Notes: generated from the sequence alone by a model not told the origin. A stretch of 64,000 nucleotides of DNA from Streptomyces sp. PR69 (GCF_026420845.1 NZ_JAOWCB010000005.1:124001-188000), one strand, 5' to 3'. Shown: positions 27,678 through 36,095, counted from the first letter of the stretch. A program made the numbers and translations.

Positions 27678-29999
27678 TCAGCGCTCCCTGATCAGCGCGG
27701 CGTACGCGCCCCGGGCCGCGAGGAGTTCCTCGTGCCGGCCGCGCTCCACTGCCGTGCCCTGGTCCAGCACCACGATCTCGTCGCTGTCGCGGACCGTGCT
27801 CAGCCGGTGGGCGATCACCACACAGGCACAGCCCCGCCGCCGCAGATTGTCGATGATGACCCGTTCGGTCTCCGCGTCCAGCGCGCTGGTCACCTCGTCG
27901 AGCACCAGGACGCTGGGGCGGCGGACCAGCGCACGGGCGATCTCCAGACGCTGCCGCTGTCCGCCGGAGAAGTTGCGCCCGTCCTGCTCGACCCGGCCGT
28001 GGACGCCGCCGGGCCGCCGGGCGATCACCTCGTACACGGCGGCGTCGCGCAGCGCCTCGATCACATCCTCGTCCGGGACCGACGGATCCCACAGCGCGAC
28101 GTTGTCCCGCACCGACCCCTCGAAGAGGAACACGTCCTGGTCGACGAAGGAGACGGAGGCGGCGAGCTTGCCGCGCGGGATCTCGTCGAGGCGCTGTCCG
28201 TCGATCCGGATCGTCCCCTCCCAGGGCGCGTACAGACCGGCGATCAACCGGGACACCGTCGACTTGCCGCTGCCGGAGCCGCCGACGAGCGCCACCTGCC
28301 GGCCGGGTCCGACCGCGAGGGAGAAGCCCGTCAGCAGCGGCTTGTCGAGCGGGCTGTAGCCGAAGGTGACGTTCTCCAGGGTCACATGGCCGTGCAGCCG
28401 CCGGGTGTCCGGCAGCGCGGGGGAGGGGCCGCGGCGGGTGTAGAGCGGATCGGCGGGGAAGCCCTCGACGTCCTTGAGCCGGGCCACATCGGCCGCGAAG
28501 TCCTGGATGCGGCTCGCCATGCCGTTCAGCCGGGTGATCGGCGCGGTGAAGCGGGTGACCAGCGCCTGGAAGGCCACCAGCAGACCGATCGAGATATGAC
28601 CCTCCACCGCCCGCAGCCCGCCGATCCACAGGATCAGCGCGCTGTTGAGCGTGGCCAGCGTTGGCGCGACCACCGCGAGCGCCGCACTGGGCACGCCGAG
28701 CCGCTGCTGCTCCTCCAGCGTCGTCGCATGCTGTCCCGCCCAGCGGCGGAAGTAGCCGCTCTCGCCGCCCGTCGCCTTCATCGACTCGATCAGCTGGATG
28801 CCGGTGTACGAGGTGGTGGTCAGCCGGGCCGCATCGGCGCGCAGCTTCTGGGCGCGGGTGGCCCGCAGCCGTACGACGATCCGCATCGCGACCACGTTGA
28901 GCAGGGCGATCAGCACGCCGACGACGGTGAGCTGGGGGTCGTACGCCCACAGCAGCGCCGCGTAGAGGACGACGACGATGCCGTCCACGCCGAACGCCGT
29001 CAGATCCCGGGCCAGGGTCTCGGCGACCGCGTCGTTGGACTGCAGCCGCTGCACCAGATCGGCCGGGCTGCGCTGGGCGAAGAACGTCACCGGCAGCCGC
29101 AGCAGATGGCGGAGGAAACGGGCGCTGCTGAGCGTGGAGGAGATGATCCGGCCGCGCAGCAGATTCGCCTGCTGCACCCCGGTCAGCACCGCGGTCAGCG
29201 CGGTCAGCGCGGCCATCGACGTGAACAGGACCCCGAGCAGCGAGGTCTGCTGCCCTACCAGGAACATATCGACATAGGCACGGCTCAGCGCGGGCAGCGC
29301 CGCGCCGACCCCGACGAGAAGCAGGCTGGCGAGCAGCGCGGCGAACAGCGTGCCCGCCGTGCCGCGCAGCCGCGCCGGCACGGTGCGCAGCACCCCCGGC
29401 CTGCGGCCGCCGCGGCGGAAGCCGTCGCCGGGTTCCAGGACCAGCACAACGCCTGTGAAGCTGGTGTCGAACTCCTCCTCGGAGAGGAAGCGGCGGCCCT
29501 TGTCCGGGTCGTTGACATAGACGCCGCGGCGGCCGAGACGGCGGCCGGCCCCGTCGTAGACGACGTAGTGGTTGAACTCCCAGAACAGGATCGCGGGGGC
29601 CCGCACCCCGGCGAGCGCCGCCGGTTCCATCTGCATGCCCTTGGCGGTCAGGCCGTAACTGCGGGCCGCCTTGAGGATGTTGCTCGCCCGCGAGCCGTCG
29701 CGGGAGACGCCGCAGGCGATGCGCAGCTCTTCCAGCGGGACATGGCGTCCGTAGTGGGCCAGCACCATCGCGAGCGCCGCCGCGCCGCACTCGACGGCCT
29801 CCATCTGCAGAACGGTGGGGGTGCGGACGGTCTTGTGCCGCACCGGCGACGCCGTCTTCCGCGCCCGGCGGGACGGGGAGCGGCGCGACGGGGACCTGCG
29901 CGACGGGGACCGCCCGGAGGGCGCCGCTCGCCGTCCGCCGGGGGAGCGGCGGGACGCCGGCGCGCCGCGGCCCTCCGTGGGCTGTTCGGTCGCGGTCAT
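27678..29999 (-). CDS. NHLM-type bacteriocin export ABC transporter with C39 peptidase domain
   Basis: A 773-residue peptidase-permease-ATPase. A basic N-terminal extension with RRSPS repeats (residues 18-45) precedes the C39 peptidase: Cys71 in MEAVECGAAALAMVL, His144 in NHYVVYDG and Asp164 in YVNDPDKG. Such peptidases cut leaders after Gly-Gly while the ABC part exports the core. Six transmembrane helices follow, then Walker A GGSGSGKST, signature FSGGQRQRLEIARAL and VLVLDEVTSALD. Start ATG at 29999 overlaps the stop of the HlyD-like gene. A longer frame reaching 30893 is antisense to that gene and rejected. The substrate is very likely the peptide at 30959-31186. Confidence 0.94.
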   Translation of the reverse strand: MTATEQPTEGRGAPASRRSPGGRRAAPSGRSPSRRSPSRRSPSRRARKTASPVRHKTVRTPTVLQMEAVECGAAALAMVLAHYGRHVPLEELRIACGVSRDGSRASNILKAARSYGLTAKGMQMEPAALAGVRAPAILFWEFNHYVVYDGAGRRLGRRGVYVNDPDKGRRFLSEEEFDTSFTGVVLVLEPGDGFRRGGRRPGVLRTVPARLRGTAGTLFAALLASLLLVGVGAALPALSRAYVDMFLVGQQTSLLGVLFTSMAALTALTAVLTGVQQANLLRGRIISSTLSSARFLRHLLRLPVTFFAQRSPADLVQRLQSNDAVAETLARDLTAFGVDGIVVVLYAALLWAYDPQLTVVGVLIALLNVVAMRIVVRLRATRAQKLRADAARLTTTSYTGIQLIESMKATGGESGYFRRWAGQHATTLEEQQRLGVPSAALAVVAPTLATLNSALILWIGGLRAVEGHISIGLLVAFQALVTRFTAPITRLNGMASRIQDFAADVARLKDVEGFPADPLYTRRGPSPALPDTRRLHGHVTLENVTFGYSPLDKPLLTGFSLAVGPGRQVALVGGSGSGKSTVSRLIAGLYAPWEGTIRIDGQRLDEIPRGKLAASVSFVDQDVFLFEGSVRDNVALWDPSVPDEDVIEALRDAAVYEVIARRPGGVHGRVEQDGRNFSGGQRQRLEIARALVRRPSVLVLDEVTSALDAETERVIIDNLRRRGCACVVIAHRLSTVRDSDEIVVLDQGTAVERGRHEELLAARGAYAALIRER

Positions 30000-30880
30000 G
30001 GCAGCAGCCAGTCGACGGGACGCTGTTCGGCCAGGTGTACGGAGCCGACGGCGGGCGTCATGGAGGCGAGCGCGTACGGAGGAGCCCCGTCCGACGACCA
30101 GACGTAGCCGGACGCGCCCGCGTCCGACCGCTCCAGCTCCACCAGCACCGGGACGGGCCGGCCCTGCCGCGAGAACTCCTCCCCGAGCTGGCTGTCGCCG
30201 AGGAACGCCGTGATCTGCCGCTGCGTCTGGGCGGTCCGGCCGATGGAGGCGACACGGCCGCGCAGCACGCCGTACCGCTGTGCCGGGACGGACTGGACGG
30301 TCAGATCGACGCGTGCCCCGACAGACACCGGCGGGCCGCTCCCGCCCGGGAGATACAGCATGGCCCGCAGAGGCGCGTCGGCGTCGTCGACGACCTCCAC
30401 GACCGCCACGTTCGCACCGGTGGTCACCACCGCGCCGATGGTGGCGACCAGCGAGGTCAGCCGGCCGGCGGCGATGGTGCGGACGGTGCGGTCGGCGTGA
30501 CCGGCGCCAGTGCCGGTGCCGGTGCCGGTGCCGTCGCCCTCGCCGTCGTCGTTGTCGGACGCCGGTGCACGGCTCCCGTCCGTGCGCACGGTGAGCAGCG
30601 GCGCGCCCGCGGGCAGCCGCTCGCCCTCTTCGGCGAGGACTTCGGTGATCTGCCCCGCTACCGGACTCTGCAGCACATAACTGCCCTGCCCGTAGGTGAG
30701 AATTCCCGGCACTTTGACCGTTGAGGAAACAGAGCCGTACATCGCCCACAAAAGGGCCGCGGTCATGGCCGCGACCGTGACCGTCAGCACAAGCCATCCC
30801 TGTGGGCGTGCAAACCGCACCGGCAGCTCCGTGTCCTCCGGCGACTGCAGCTTGGCAAGGGCTTTCTGACGGAATTGCAT
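29996..30880 (-). CDS. HlyD-family secretion adaptor of the NHLM bacteriocin system
   Basis: A 294-residue membrane-fusion-like protein. A short cytoplasmic N-terminus (MQFRQKALAKLQSPEDTEL) precedes one transmembrane helix, WLVLTVTVAAMTAALLWAMYG. A biotinyl-lipoyl-like domain (ILTYGQGSYVLQSPVAGQITEVLAEEGERLPAGAPLL) is split by a low-complexity (GT)n stretch from a GGGGCC-type repeat. The MQFRxKAL opening and the helix position are typical of NHLM secretion proteins. The ribosome site is GGGAAGAG. It lies between the precursor gene and the two transporter genes in one operon. Confidence 0.9.
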   Translation of the reverse strand: MQFRQKALAKLQSPEDTELPVRFARPQGWLVLTVTVAAMTAALLWAMYGSVSSTVKVPGILTYGQGSYVLQSPVAGQITEVLAEEGERLPAGAPLLTVRTDGSRAPASDNDDGEGDGTGTGTGTGAGHADRTVRTIAAGRLTSLVATIGAVVTTGANVAVVEVVDDADAPLRAMLYLPGGSGPPVSVGARVDLTVQSVPAQRYGVLRGRVASIGRTAQTQRQITAFLGDSQLGEEFSRQGRPVPVLVELERSDAGASGYVWSSDGAPPYALASMTPAVGSVHLAEQRPVDWLLP

Positions 30881-30911
30881 AAACTCTTCCCACTGATGCG
30901 CGAGCAGCGCG

Positions 30912-30946
30912 GCAGGCCCCGGAACATCAGGGATTCCGGGGCCTGC
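30912..30946 (-). terminator. Perfect 13-bp hairpin between precursor gene and transport genes
   Basis: GCAGGCCCCGGAA and TTCCGGGGCCTGC form a perfect stem with a 9-nt loop. It lies 12 bp after the precursor stop codon and 31 bp before the HlyD-like start. No U-tract is present on the minus strand. Such hairpins act as attenuators or 3' stabilisers that make precursor mRNA more abundant than transporter mRNA. Confidence 0.65.
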
Positions 30947-30958
30947 GAGCGGTGATTC

Positions 30959-31186
30959 TTACAGGCCGGCGACGAAGCCGGTGACCGCGGCGGTGTTGAG
31001 GCCGGCAGCCGACTCGACGCAGCCGGCCGCGGAGCCGGAGACGCCGGTGACCGGGGCGATGCCGTCAACGGCGCCGGTCACGTTGGCCACCACGGCGTCG
31101 GCGAGGTTGCACTGCAGACCGCCGGAGACGCTGTCGAGGTCGCTGTCGGAGATCTCCGCGGTCTCAATCCGGGGGGTGAAGTCCAT
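30959..31186 (-). CDS. Double-glycine leader bacteriocin precursor peptide
   Basis: A 75-residue peptide. Leader MDFTPRIETAEISDSDLDSV ends in SGG at residues 21-23, matching the C39 double-glycine site with hydrophobic Ile12 and Leu17 ahead. The predicted core is 52 residues, starting LQCNLADAVV and ending FVAGL, rich in Gly, Ala and Val, with only two Cys (core positions 3 and 33). ATG at 31186 is preferred over an in-frame start 33 bp upstream because AAGGGAAG lies 7 bases before it. Streptomycete relatives are often called type A2 lantipeptides, but no lanthionine synthetase, radical SAM or other modifying gene lies nearby, so an unmodified or disulfide-linked product is possible. Confidence 0.85.
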   Translation of the reverse strand: MDFTPRIETAEISDSDLDSVSGGLQCNLADAVVANVTGAVDGIAPVTGVSGSAAGCVESAAGLNTAAVTGFVAGL

Positions 31187-31603
31187 GATCGAGCTTCCCT
31201 TCGTGTGGATGTTTCTCAATGGCGGCGGCCAGCCGGAGTCCGCCGGATGCCGAGCGGCCGCAACTGCGGTCGTGCGAAGCCGATATGAGGGCCCTTTTCA
31301 CGCAACTCCCGCGGTGCGCAGGATCAAAGCACGCCGACGCGCCGGACAGCCAATCCGACGGCGGTCTCCGTGTGCTGCGTGCGGCGCTCAATTACGCCTG
31401 CGTGCAGGTGTGTCCACGAGCCGGTTTCGACTCCTTCACATGCTTCACCGCATGGATTCCGAACGGTCGGAGACCGGGCGCGGAGGCGAATCGGACACTC
31501 CCGAACGAAGGGCCAGCGATACGGCAGGGCCGGGGGATGGAGGGGTGTTCGTGTGCGGCGGTTGGGTGTTCGGTGTGCAGGTTTACGGAAGATGTGGTTC
31601 CGG
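31187..31603. other. Intergenic region upstream of the precursor gene
   Basis: 417 bp between the antiporter stop and the bacteriocin precursor start, both on the minus strand. It must hold the promoter of the bacteriocin operon. It is less GC-rich than its surroundings, but no convincing promoter hexamers, operator dyad or coding frame was found. Open frames here on either strand lack ribosome sites and resemble no known protein. Confidence 0.5.
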
Positions 31604-32806
31604 CTACCCCGCCGGCGGCGGCGCGTGGGGCCACGAGGGACCCGTGCGCCGCAAGACGCGGCTCAGCAGCCGGGTCACCGCGGGCTCCGTCCACCGCGCG
31701 GCAACCGGCCCGAGGAGGACCAGAATCAGCACATACGCCGCGGCCATCGGCCGAATCCGCGGCTCCGCCCCGACCGTCAGACCCGCGATGACGATCGAGA
31801 ACTCGCCGCGTGCCACCAGCGCCCCGCCCGCCCGCAGCCGGCCGCGCGCACCGACGAGGGCGCGGCCGGCCGCGTACCAGCCGGTGAGGATCTTGGTGAA
31901 GGCGGTGACCAGCGCCAGCAGCAGCGCGGGGACCAGCACCGGCGGAATCGCGCCGGGGTCGGTCGACAGCCCGAAGAAGACGAAGAACACCGCCGCGAAC
32001 AGATCCCGCAGCGGGCTGAGCAGCTTGCGGGCTCCCTCCGCCACCTCGCCGGAGAGCGCGATGCCCACCAGGAACGCGCCCACGGCGGCCGACACCTGCA
32101 GCCGCTGTGCCAGCCCCGCCACCAGGAGCGTCAGACCGAGCACGACCAGCAGGAGCATCTCCGGGTCGTCGGAGGAGACCGCACGGCTGATCACCCTGCC
32201 GTGGCGGAGGGCCAGATAGACCACGACCCCGACCGTGCCCAGCGAGACGACCAGGGCGACCGTGCCGCCCGCGAGTCCGATGCCGGCCAACAGGGTGGTG
32301 AGCAGCGGCAGATAGACGGCCATCGAGAGGTCCTCGATCACCAGGATGCCCAGGACGGCGGGCGTCTCCCGGTTGCCGAGCCGCCCCAGGTCGGTCAGCA
32401 CCTTGGCGACCACGCCGGAGGAGGAGATCCAGGTGACGCCGCCCAGAGCGAACGCGGCCAGCGGCCCCCAGCCCATCAGGAGCGCCGCGATCGCGCCCGG
32501 CAGGGCGTTGAGGGCGAAGTCCACGGCCCCCGACGGGTACTGCGTGCGCAGACTGCCGACCAGTTCGGTGGCGCTGTACTCCAGGCCGAGCATGAGCAGC
32601 AGCAGAATGATGCCGATCTCCGCGCCCACGGCGATGAAGTCCTCACTCTCGCCCAGCGGCATCAGCCCGCCGCGGCCGAAGGCGAGCCCGACGAGCAGAT
32701 AGAGCGGGATGGGCGACAGCCCGAACCGTCCGGCGAACCGGCCCACCAGTCCGAGACCGAGGACGATGATCCCCAGCTCGATCAGCAGGACGGCCGTGTC
32801 ATGCAA
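31604..32806 (-). CDS. Cation:proton antiporter (CPA2/Kef-type)
   Basis: A 400-residue membrane protein with about 12 hydrophobic segments and no C-terminal TrkA-N domain. LSPIPLYLLVGLAFGRGG and GAEIGIILLLLMLGLEYS are typical of the CPA2 family that exchanges potassium or sodium for protons. The TTG start at 32806 is chosen because GGAGG lies 7 bases upstream and the frame has no better start. Only 2 bp separate it from the regulatory subunit gene, the usual two-gene antiporter arrangement. Confidence 0.9.
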   Translation of the reverse strand: MHDTAVLLIELGIIVLGLGLVGRFAGRFGLSPIPLYLLVGLAFGRGGLMPLGESEDFIAVGAEIGIILLLLMLGLEYSATELVGSLRTQYPSGAVDFALNALPGAIAALLMGWGPLAAFALGGVTWISSSGVVAKVLTDLGRLGNRETPAVLGILVIEDLSMAVYLPLLTTLLAGIGLAGGTVALVVSLGTVGVVVYLALRHGRVISRAVSSDDPEMLLLVVLGLTLLVAGLAQRLQVSAAVGAFLVGIALSGEVAEGARKLLSPLRDLFAAVFFVFFGLSTDPGAIPPVLVPALLLALVTAFTKILTGWYAAGRALVGARGRLRAGGALVARGEFSIVIAGLTVGAEPRIRPMAAAYVLILVLLGPVAARWTEPAVTRLLSRVLRRTGPSWPHAPPPAG

Positions 32807-32808
32807 GG

Positions 32809-33279
32809 TCAGCCTCCGGTGATGATCTCCGCGAGAGCGTCCACGCCCTCCCTGGTGCCGACCGCGACCAGGGTGTCGCCCGCGGCGAACCGGAATGTCG
32901 GCCCGGGGGAGGGGAAGGCGCCGGTGCGGCGCAGCACGGCGACGATGGACGCCCCGGTGCGCGTGCGCGCCCGGGTGTCGCCGAGCAGCCGTCCGGCGTA
33001 AGGGGACCGGGAGCCGACGGGGATGTGTTCGGTGACCAGGTCGATGCCGTCAGTGCGTACGGCCTCGATGGGACCGGGATCGAGAAGGTGGGACATCGCG
33101 GCGGCCTCCTCCATGGAGAGGGGCACCGACAGCACGCAGGAGTCGGGGTCGTCGGCGTCGTAGAAGCCGAGGAAGCGACGGCCGTCGCTGTGGACGACGA
33201 CCGAGAGACGCCGTCCGTGCTCCGTGGTGAAGTCGTACTGAACGCCGACTCCGGGCAGTGAGACACGACGTGTGGTCAT
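32809..33279 (-). CDS. Antiporter regulatory subunit with TrkA-C domain (KhtT-like)
   Basis: A 156-residue cytosolic protein. The N-terminal half (SLPGVGVQYDFTTEHGRRLSVVVHSDGRRFLGFY) resembles the KhtT N-terminal domain. The C-terminal half, IVAVLRRTGAFPSPGPTFRFAAGDTLVAVGTREGVDAL, is a TrkA-C ligand-binding domain. It would gate the adjacent antiporter in response to a nucleotide or ion. ATG at 33279 follows TTGGGAGG at a good distance. The in-frame extension upstream to 33429 lacks family similarity. Confidence 0.88.
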   Translation of the reverse strand: MTTRRVSLPGVGVQYDFTTEHGRRLSVVVHSDGRRFLGFYDADDPDSCVLSVPLSMEEAAAMSHLLDPGPIEAVRTDGIDLVTEHIPVGSRSPYAGRLLGDTRARTRTGASIVAVLRRTGAFPSPGPTFRFAAGDTLVAVGTREGVDALAEIITGG

Positions 33280-33440
33280 GATCGCCTCCCAAGGCGCGGG
33301 GCCGGTCGCCATGGGGGAAGGCCGGACCCTGGAGAGTGCGATCAAGTCTACGGAGCCGCCGGGCCGCCGGCCTGCGGAGCGGACCCGCCGGGTCTGCCCG
33401 GCCCTTGTCGGGGCAGGGAGCTCCTGCAATGATCACGTCA

Positions 33441-33504
33441 TCCGCCCATCCGCCCATCCGCCCATCCGCCCATCCGCCCATCCGCCCATCCGCCCATCCG
33501 CCCA
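33441..33504. repeat. Eight perfect copies of an 8-bp tandem repeat
   Basis: TCCGCCCA is repeated eight times without error, ending 34 bp before the methyltransferase start codon, in the 259-bp gap between divergent genes. Eight-base units in tandem outside coding sequence are prone to slippage and could alter promoter spacing. The rest of the gap shows no recognisable feature except the GGAG ribosome site of the next gene. Confidence 0.95.
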
Positions 33505-33538
33505 TCGCCAGTGAGCCGCGAGCAGCCAGGAGACAGCT

Positions 33539-34366
33539 ATGACGGGGTCCGAGCCGCCCTTCGGCCGAATCGACACCAGCAGGCCGCATCCGGCCCGGGT
33601 CTACGACTGGTTCCTCGGCGGCAAGGACAACTATCCGGTCGACGAGGAGCTCGGCCGGCAGATCATGAGCATCGACAACCGCGCCAAGCATGTCGCACAG
33701 ACCAATCGGCGGTTTATGCACCGGGTCGTCCGCTGGCTGGCCGCCGAGGCCGGGGTGCGCCAGTTCCTCGACATCGGCACCGGCATCCCCACCGAGCCGA
33801 ATCTGCACCAGATAGTCCAGGGCATCGCGCCCGAGTCGCGGATCGTCTACGCCGACAACGACCCGATCGTGCTCACCCATGCGGCGGCGCTGCTGCGCAG
33901 CACACCCGAGGGCGTGACCGACTACATCCAGGCGGATGTGCGCGATCCGGACCGCATCCTCGAACAGGCTGCCAAGGTGCTCGACTTCACCCGGCCGATC
34001 GCCCTGTCGCTGGTGGCGCTGCTCCACTTCGTCGGCGACGAGGACGACCCGCACGACCTGGTGCGCCGCCTCGTCGACGCGCTGCCCTCCGGCAGCCATC
34101 TCGTCGTCTCCCAGCTCACCGCCGACTTCGATCCGCTCTCCGTGCAGCGCGGGGTCGACATGTACGCGGCGGGCGGCGTGACCCTCGCCCCGCGTCCTTA
34201 CGCGGAGATCGCCCGGCTGTTCGACGGTCTGGAACTGGTCGAGCCGGGGCTCGTACAGCTCACCGAGTGGCGGCCCGAGCCGGACGCCGGAGAGCGCGGG
34301 GACGGGGACGAGGCGGTGTCGCTCTACGGCGGCGTCGGGCGCAAGGGGCCGTCGCAGGGGCTCTGA
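33539..34366 (+). CDS. SAM-dependent methyltransferase (DUF574/Methyltransf_19 family)
   Basis: A 275-residue protein of a family expanded in actinomycetes. The signature GRIDTSRPHPARVYDWFLGGKDNYPVD opens the protein, and FLDIGTGIPTEPNLHQIVQ is the SAM-binding loop. VYADNDPIVLTHAAALL and DVRDPDRIL follow the Rossmann-like order. Substrate unknown. The ribosome site CCAGGAGACAGCT precedes ATG. It is divergent from the antiporter pair and followed 31 bp later by the LysR gene. Confidence 0.92.
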   Translation: MTGSEPPFGRIDTSRPHPARVYDWFLGGKDNYPVDEELGRQIMSIDNRAKHVAQTNRRFMHRVVRWLAAEAGVRQFLDIGTGIPTEPNLHQIVQGIAPESRIVYADNDPIVLTHAAALLRSTPEGVTDYIQADVRDPDRILEQAAKVLDFTRPIALSLVALLHFVGDEDDPHDLVRRLVDALPSGSHLVVSQLTADFDPLSVQRGVDMYAAGGVTLAPRPYAEIARLFDGLELVEPGLVQLTEWRPEPDAGERGDGDEAVSLYGGVGRKGPSQGL

Positions 34367-34397
34367 CCGCACCCCAAAATCCGCTTATGATGCGCGG

Positions 34398-35303
34398 GTG
34401 TTCGATTCTCGGCACATCAAGACGTTCCATCAGGTCGTCCTGTCCGGTTCGTACTCCGCCGCCGCCCGGGTGCTCGGCTATACGCAGCCGGCGATCACCC
34501 AGCAGATGAAGGCGCTGGAGCGGGACGTCGGCACGCCGCTGTTCGTCCGGGTCGGACGCGGGCTGCGGCTCACCGAGGCGGGGGAGGCGCTGGCGCGGCA
34601 CGCGGCCGTCATCCTCTCCGACCTGTCGGCGGCCGAGCAGCAGATGGGCGCGCTGACCCGGCTGCGCGCGGGCCGGGTGCGGCTCTGCGGCTTTCCCAGC
34701 GCCAACGCCTCGCTCATCCCGGAGGCGCTCGCCCGGCTGGCCGCCGGCCATCCGGGGATACGGGTGGAACTGCTGGAGAGCGAGCCCCCCGAGTCGCTGC
34801 ACCGGGTGGTGCGCGGCGAGTGCGACGTCACGCTGGCCTTCACCTATCCGGGACTCCATGAGCAGGTGCCGGACGCCCTGGTCGAGATACCGCTCCTGGA
34901 GGACCAGCTCACCGTGTTGCTGCCTGCCGGGCATCCGCTGGCCCGGCGGCGCGCGGTCAAACTGGCGGACCTGGCGGGGGAGCGCTGGATCGCGGGCTGC
35001 TTACGCTGTCGCGCCAATCTGCTGCACGAGTGCGCCGAGCAGGGCTTCGTCCCGGACGTCGCCTTCAGCACCGACGACAACCTTGTCGTGCAGTCCATGG
35101 TCGCGGAGGGCCTCGGGGTGGCGATGACGCCCGCGCTGATCCTCGGTTTCCTGTGCCACCGGAAGGTCACGGGCCGGGCGCTGCAGCCCCAGTCCAGGCG
35201 GCAGATCTCCGCTTACGTCCTGCGGGAGCATCTGCGCGTCCCCGCGACGGCGCTGGTGCTCGGCGAGCTGAGGGCCGTCTCCGCCAACAAGGTCGGCTGC
35301 TGA
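34398..35303 (+). CDS. LysR family transcriptional regulator (TTA-containing)
   Basis: A 301-residue LysR protein. The N-terminal winged HTH FDSRHIKTFHQVVLSGSYSAAARVLGYTQPAITQQMKALE is followed by a periplasmic-binding-like effector domain. Codon 202 (bases 35001-35003) is TTA, so translation should depend on the bldA leucyl-tRNA, tying it to development. It is upstream of cysteine dioxygenase and a YeiH-like exporter and may control them, as CysB/CysL-type LysR proteins do for sulfur genes (inference). GTG start. Confidence 0.92.
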   Translation: MFDSRHIKTFHQVVLSGSYSAAARVLGYTQPAITQQMKALERDVGTPLFVRVGRGLRLTEAGEALARHAAVILSDLSAAEQQMGALTRLRAGRVRLCGFPSANASLIPEALARLAAGHPGIRVELLESEPPESLHRVVRGECDVTLAFTYPGLHEQVPDALVEIPLLEDQLTVLLPAGHPLARRRAVKLADLAGERWIAGCLRCRANLLHECAEQGFVPDVAFSTDDNLVVQSMVAEGLGVAMTPALILGFLCHRKVTGRALQPQSRRQISAYVLREHLRVPATALVLGELRAVSANKVGC

Positions 35304-35308
35304 CCCGC

Positions 35309-35392
35309 GGACCCCGGACCCCCGACCGCGGACCCCGGACCCCCGACCGCGGACCCCGGACCCCCGACCGCGGACCCCGGACCCCCGACCGC
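35309..35392. repeat. 21-bp tandem repeat, four perfect copies
   Basis: GGACCCCGGACCCCCGACCG plus C is repeated four times directly after the LysR stop codon, then decays over about 30 bp (to about 35425). The rest of the 216-bp gap to the cysteine dioxygenase start carries no clear promoter. Confidence 0.95.
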
Positions 35393-35519
35393 GGACCGCA
35401 GACACCCGACCGCAGACTCCGGACCGCCGAGCGCTGCCCGCCGGCCCATAAGCCTCTGTTGGGGAGCGGCCAACAAACCCTCGTTGGACGCAGGGGCCGG
35501 ACGGCTCGACGCTGCCCCT

Positions 35520-36095
35520 ATGACGGCACCCATGGCCCCCACCCCCCACTCCGCCGCCACCGAACGCCTCACTTCCCTCGTCGCCGAGATCCGCGAGGCC
35601 GTCGGGCGGGGGATGCCGCCGGACCTGACCGCCCGACTGGTCGCGGAGCGCCTCGCCCCTCATCTGGCCGCCGCGGATCTGCTCACGCCGGGACAGCGCG
35701 CCGGCGACCCCCGCCGCTACCGTCAGCATCTGCTGCACGCCGAGCCCGACGGCGGCTTCTCGATCGTCGCGCTCGTCTGGCTGCCCGGCCAGCGCACCCC
35801 CGTCCACGACCATGTGGCGTGGTGCACCACCGGGGTGTACGAAGGCGTCGAACACGAACGCCGCTACCGGCTCGTCCCGGCCGCCGCGGACGGCGGAGGG
35901 CAGGCACGGCTCGCCGAGATGTCCGACGCCGTCGGGGAAGCCGGCACAGTCGCCGCCTTCGCCCCGCCCGGAGACATCCACCGCGTCTGGAACCCCGGCC
36001 CGGGCAAGGCGATATCCCTCCATGTGTACGGCGCGGACATCTCCCGTCTCGGCACCAGCGTCCGCCGCGTCTACCGGCTCCCCGCCGACCGCTGA
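35520..36095 (+). CDS. Cysteine dioxygenase family protein
   Basis: A 191-residue cupin of the cysteine dioxygenase type I family, which oxidises cysteine (or a related thiol) to the sulfinate with a non-haem iron. The iron-binding HxH is in TPVHDHVAWCTTGVYEG, the third His is probably in FAPPGDIHRVWNPGPGKAISLHVYG. ATG at 35520 is chosen by the protein start; the ribosome site is weak. Its stop overlaps the next gene (TGATG), a YeiH-like exporter, suggesting export of an oxidised sulfur product. Confidence 0.88.
   Translation: MTAPMAPTPHSAATERLTSLVAEIREAVGRGMPPDLTARLVAERLAPHLAAADLLTPGQRAGDPRRYRQHLLHAEPDGGFSIVALVWLPGQRTPVHDHVAWCTTGVYEGVEHERRYRLVPAAADGGGQARLAEMSDAVGEAGTVAAFAPPGDIHRVWNPGPGKAISLHVYGADISRLGTSVRRVYRLPADR

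Noticed and set aside
30003..30893. Minus-strand extension of the C39 peptidase transporter upstream of 29999
   Set aside because: The extension covers the HlyD-like gene in another frame. The peptidase begins shortly after ATG 29999, which overlaps the HlyD stop in the usual coupled way.
21636..31186. Genomic island inserted at tRNA-Leu
   Set aside because: No integrase and no repeat of the tRNA 3' end were found downstream, and base composition of the SARP and NHLM genes matches the surroundings.
31219..31791. Open frames on both strands upstream of the bacteriocin precursor
   Set aside because: They have no ribosome sites, no recognisable domains and partly overlap the antiporter gene antisense.
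33441..33504. CRISPR-like array
   Set aside because: Units are 8 bp in direct contact with no spacers, and there are no cas genes. It is a microsatellite.
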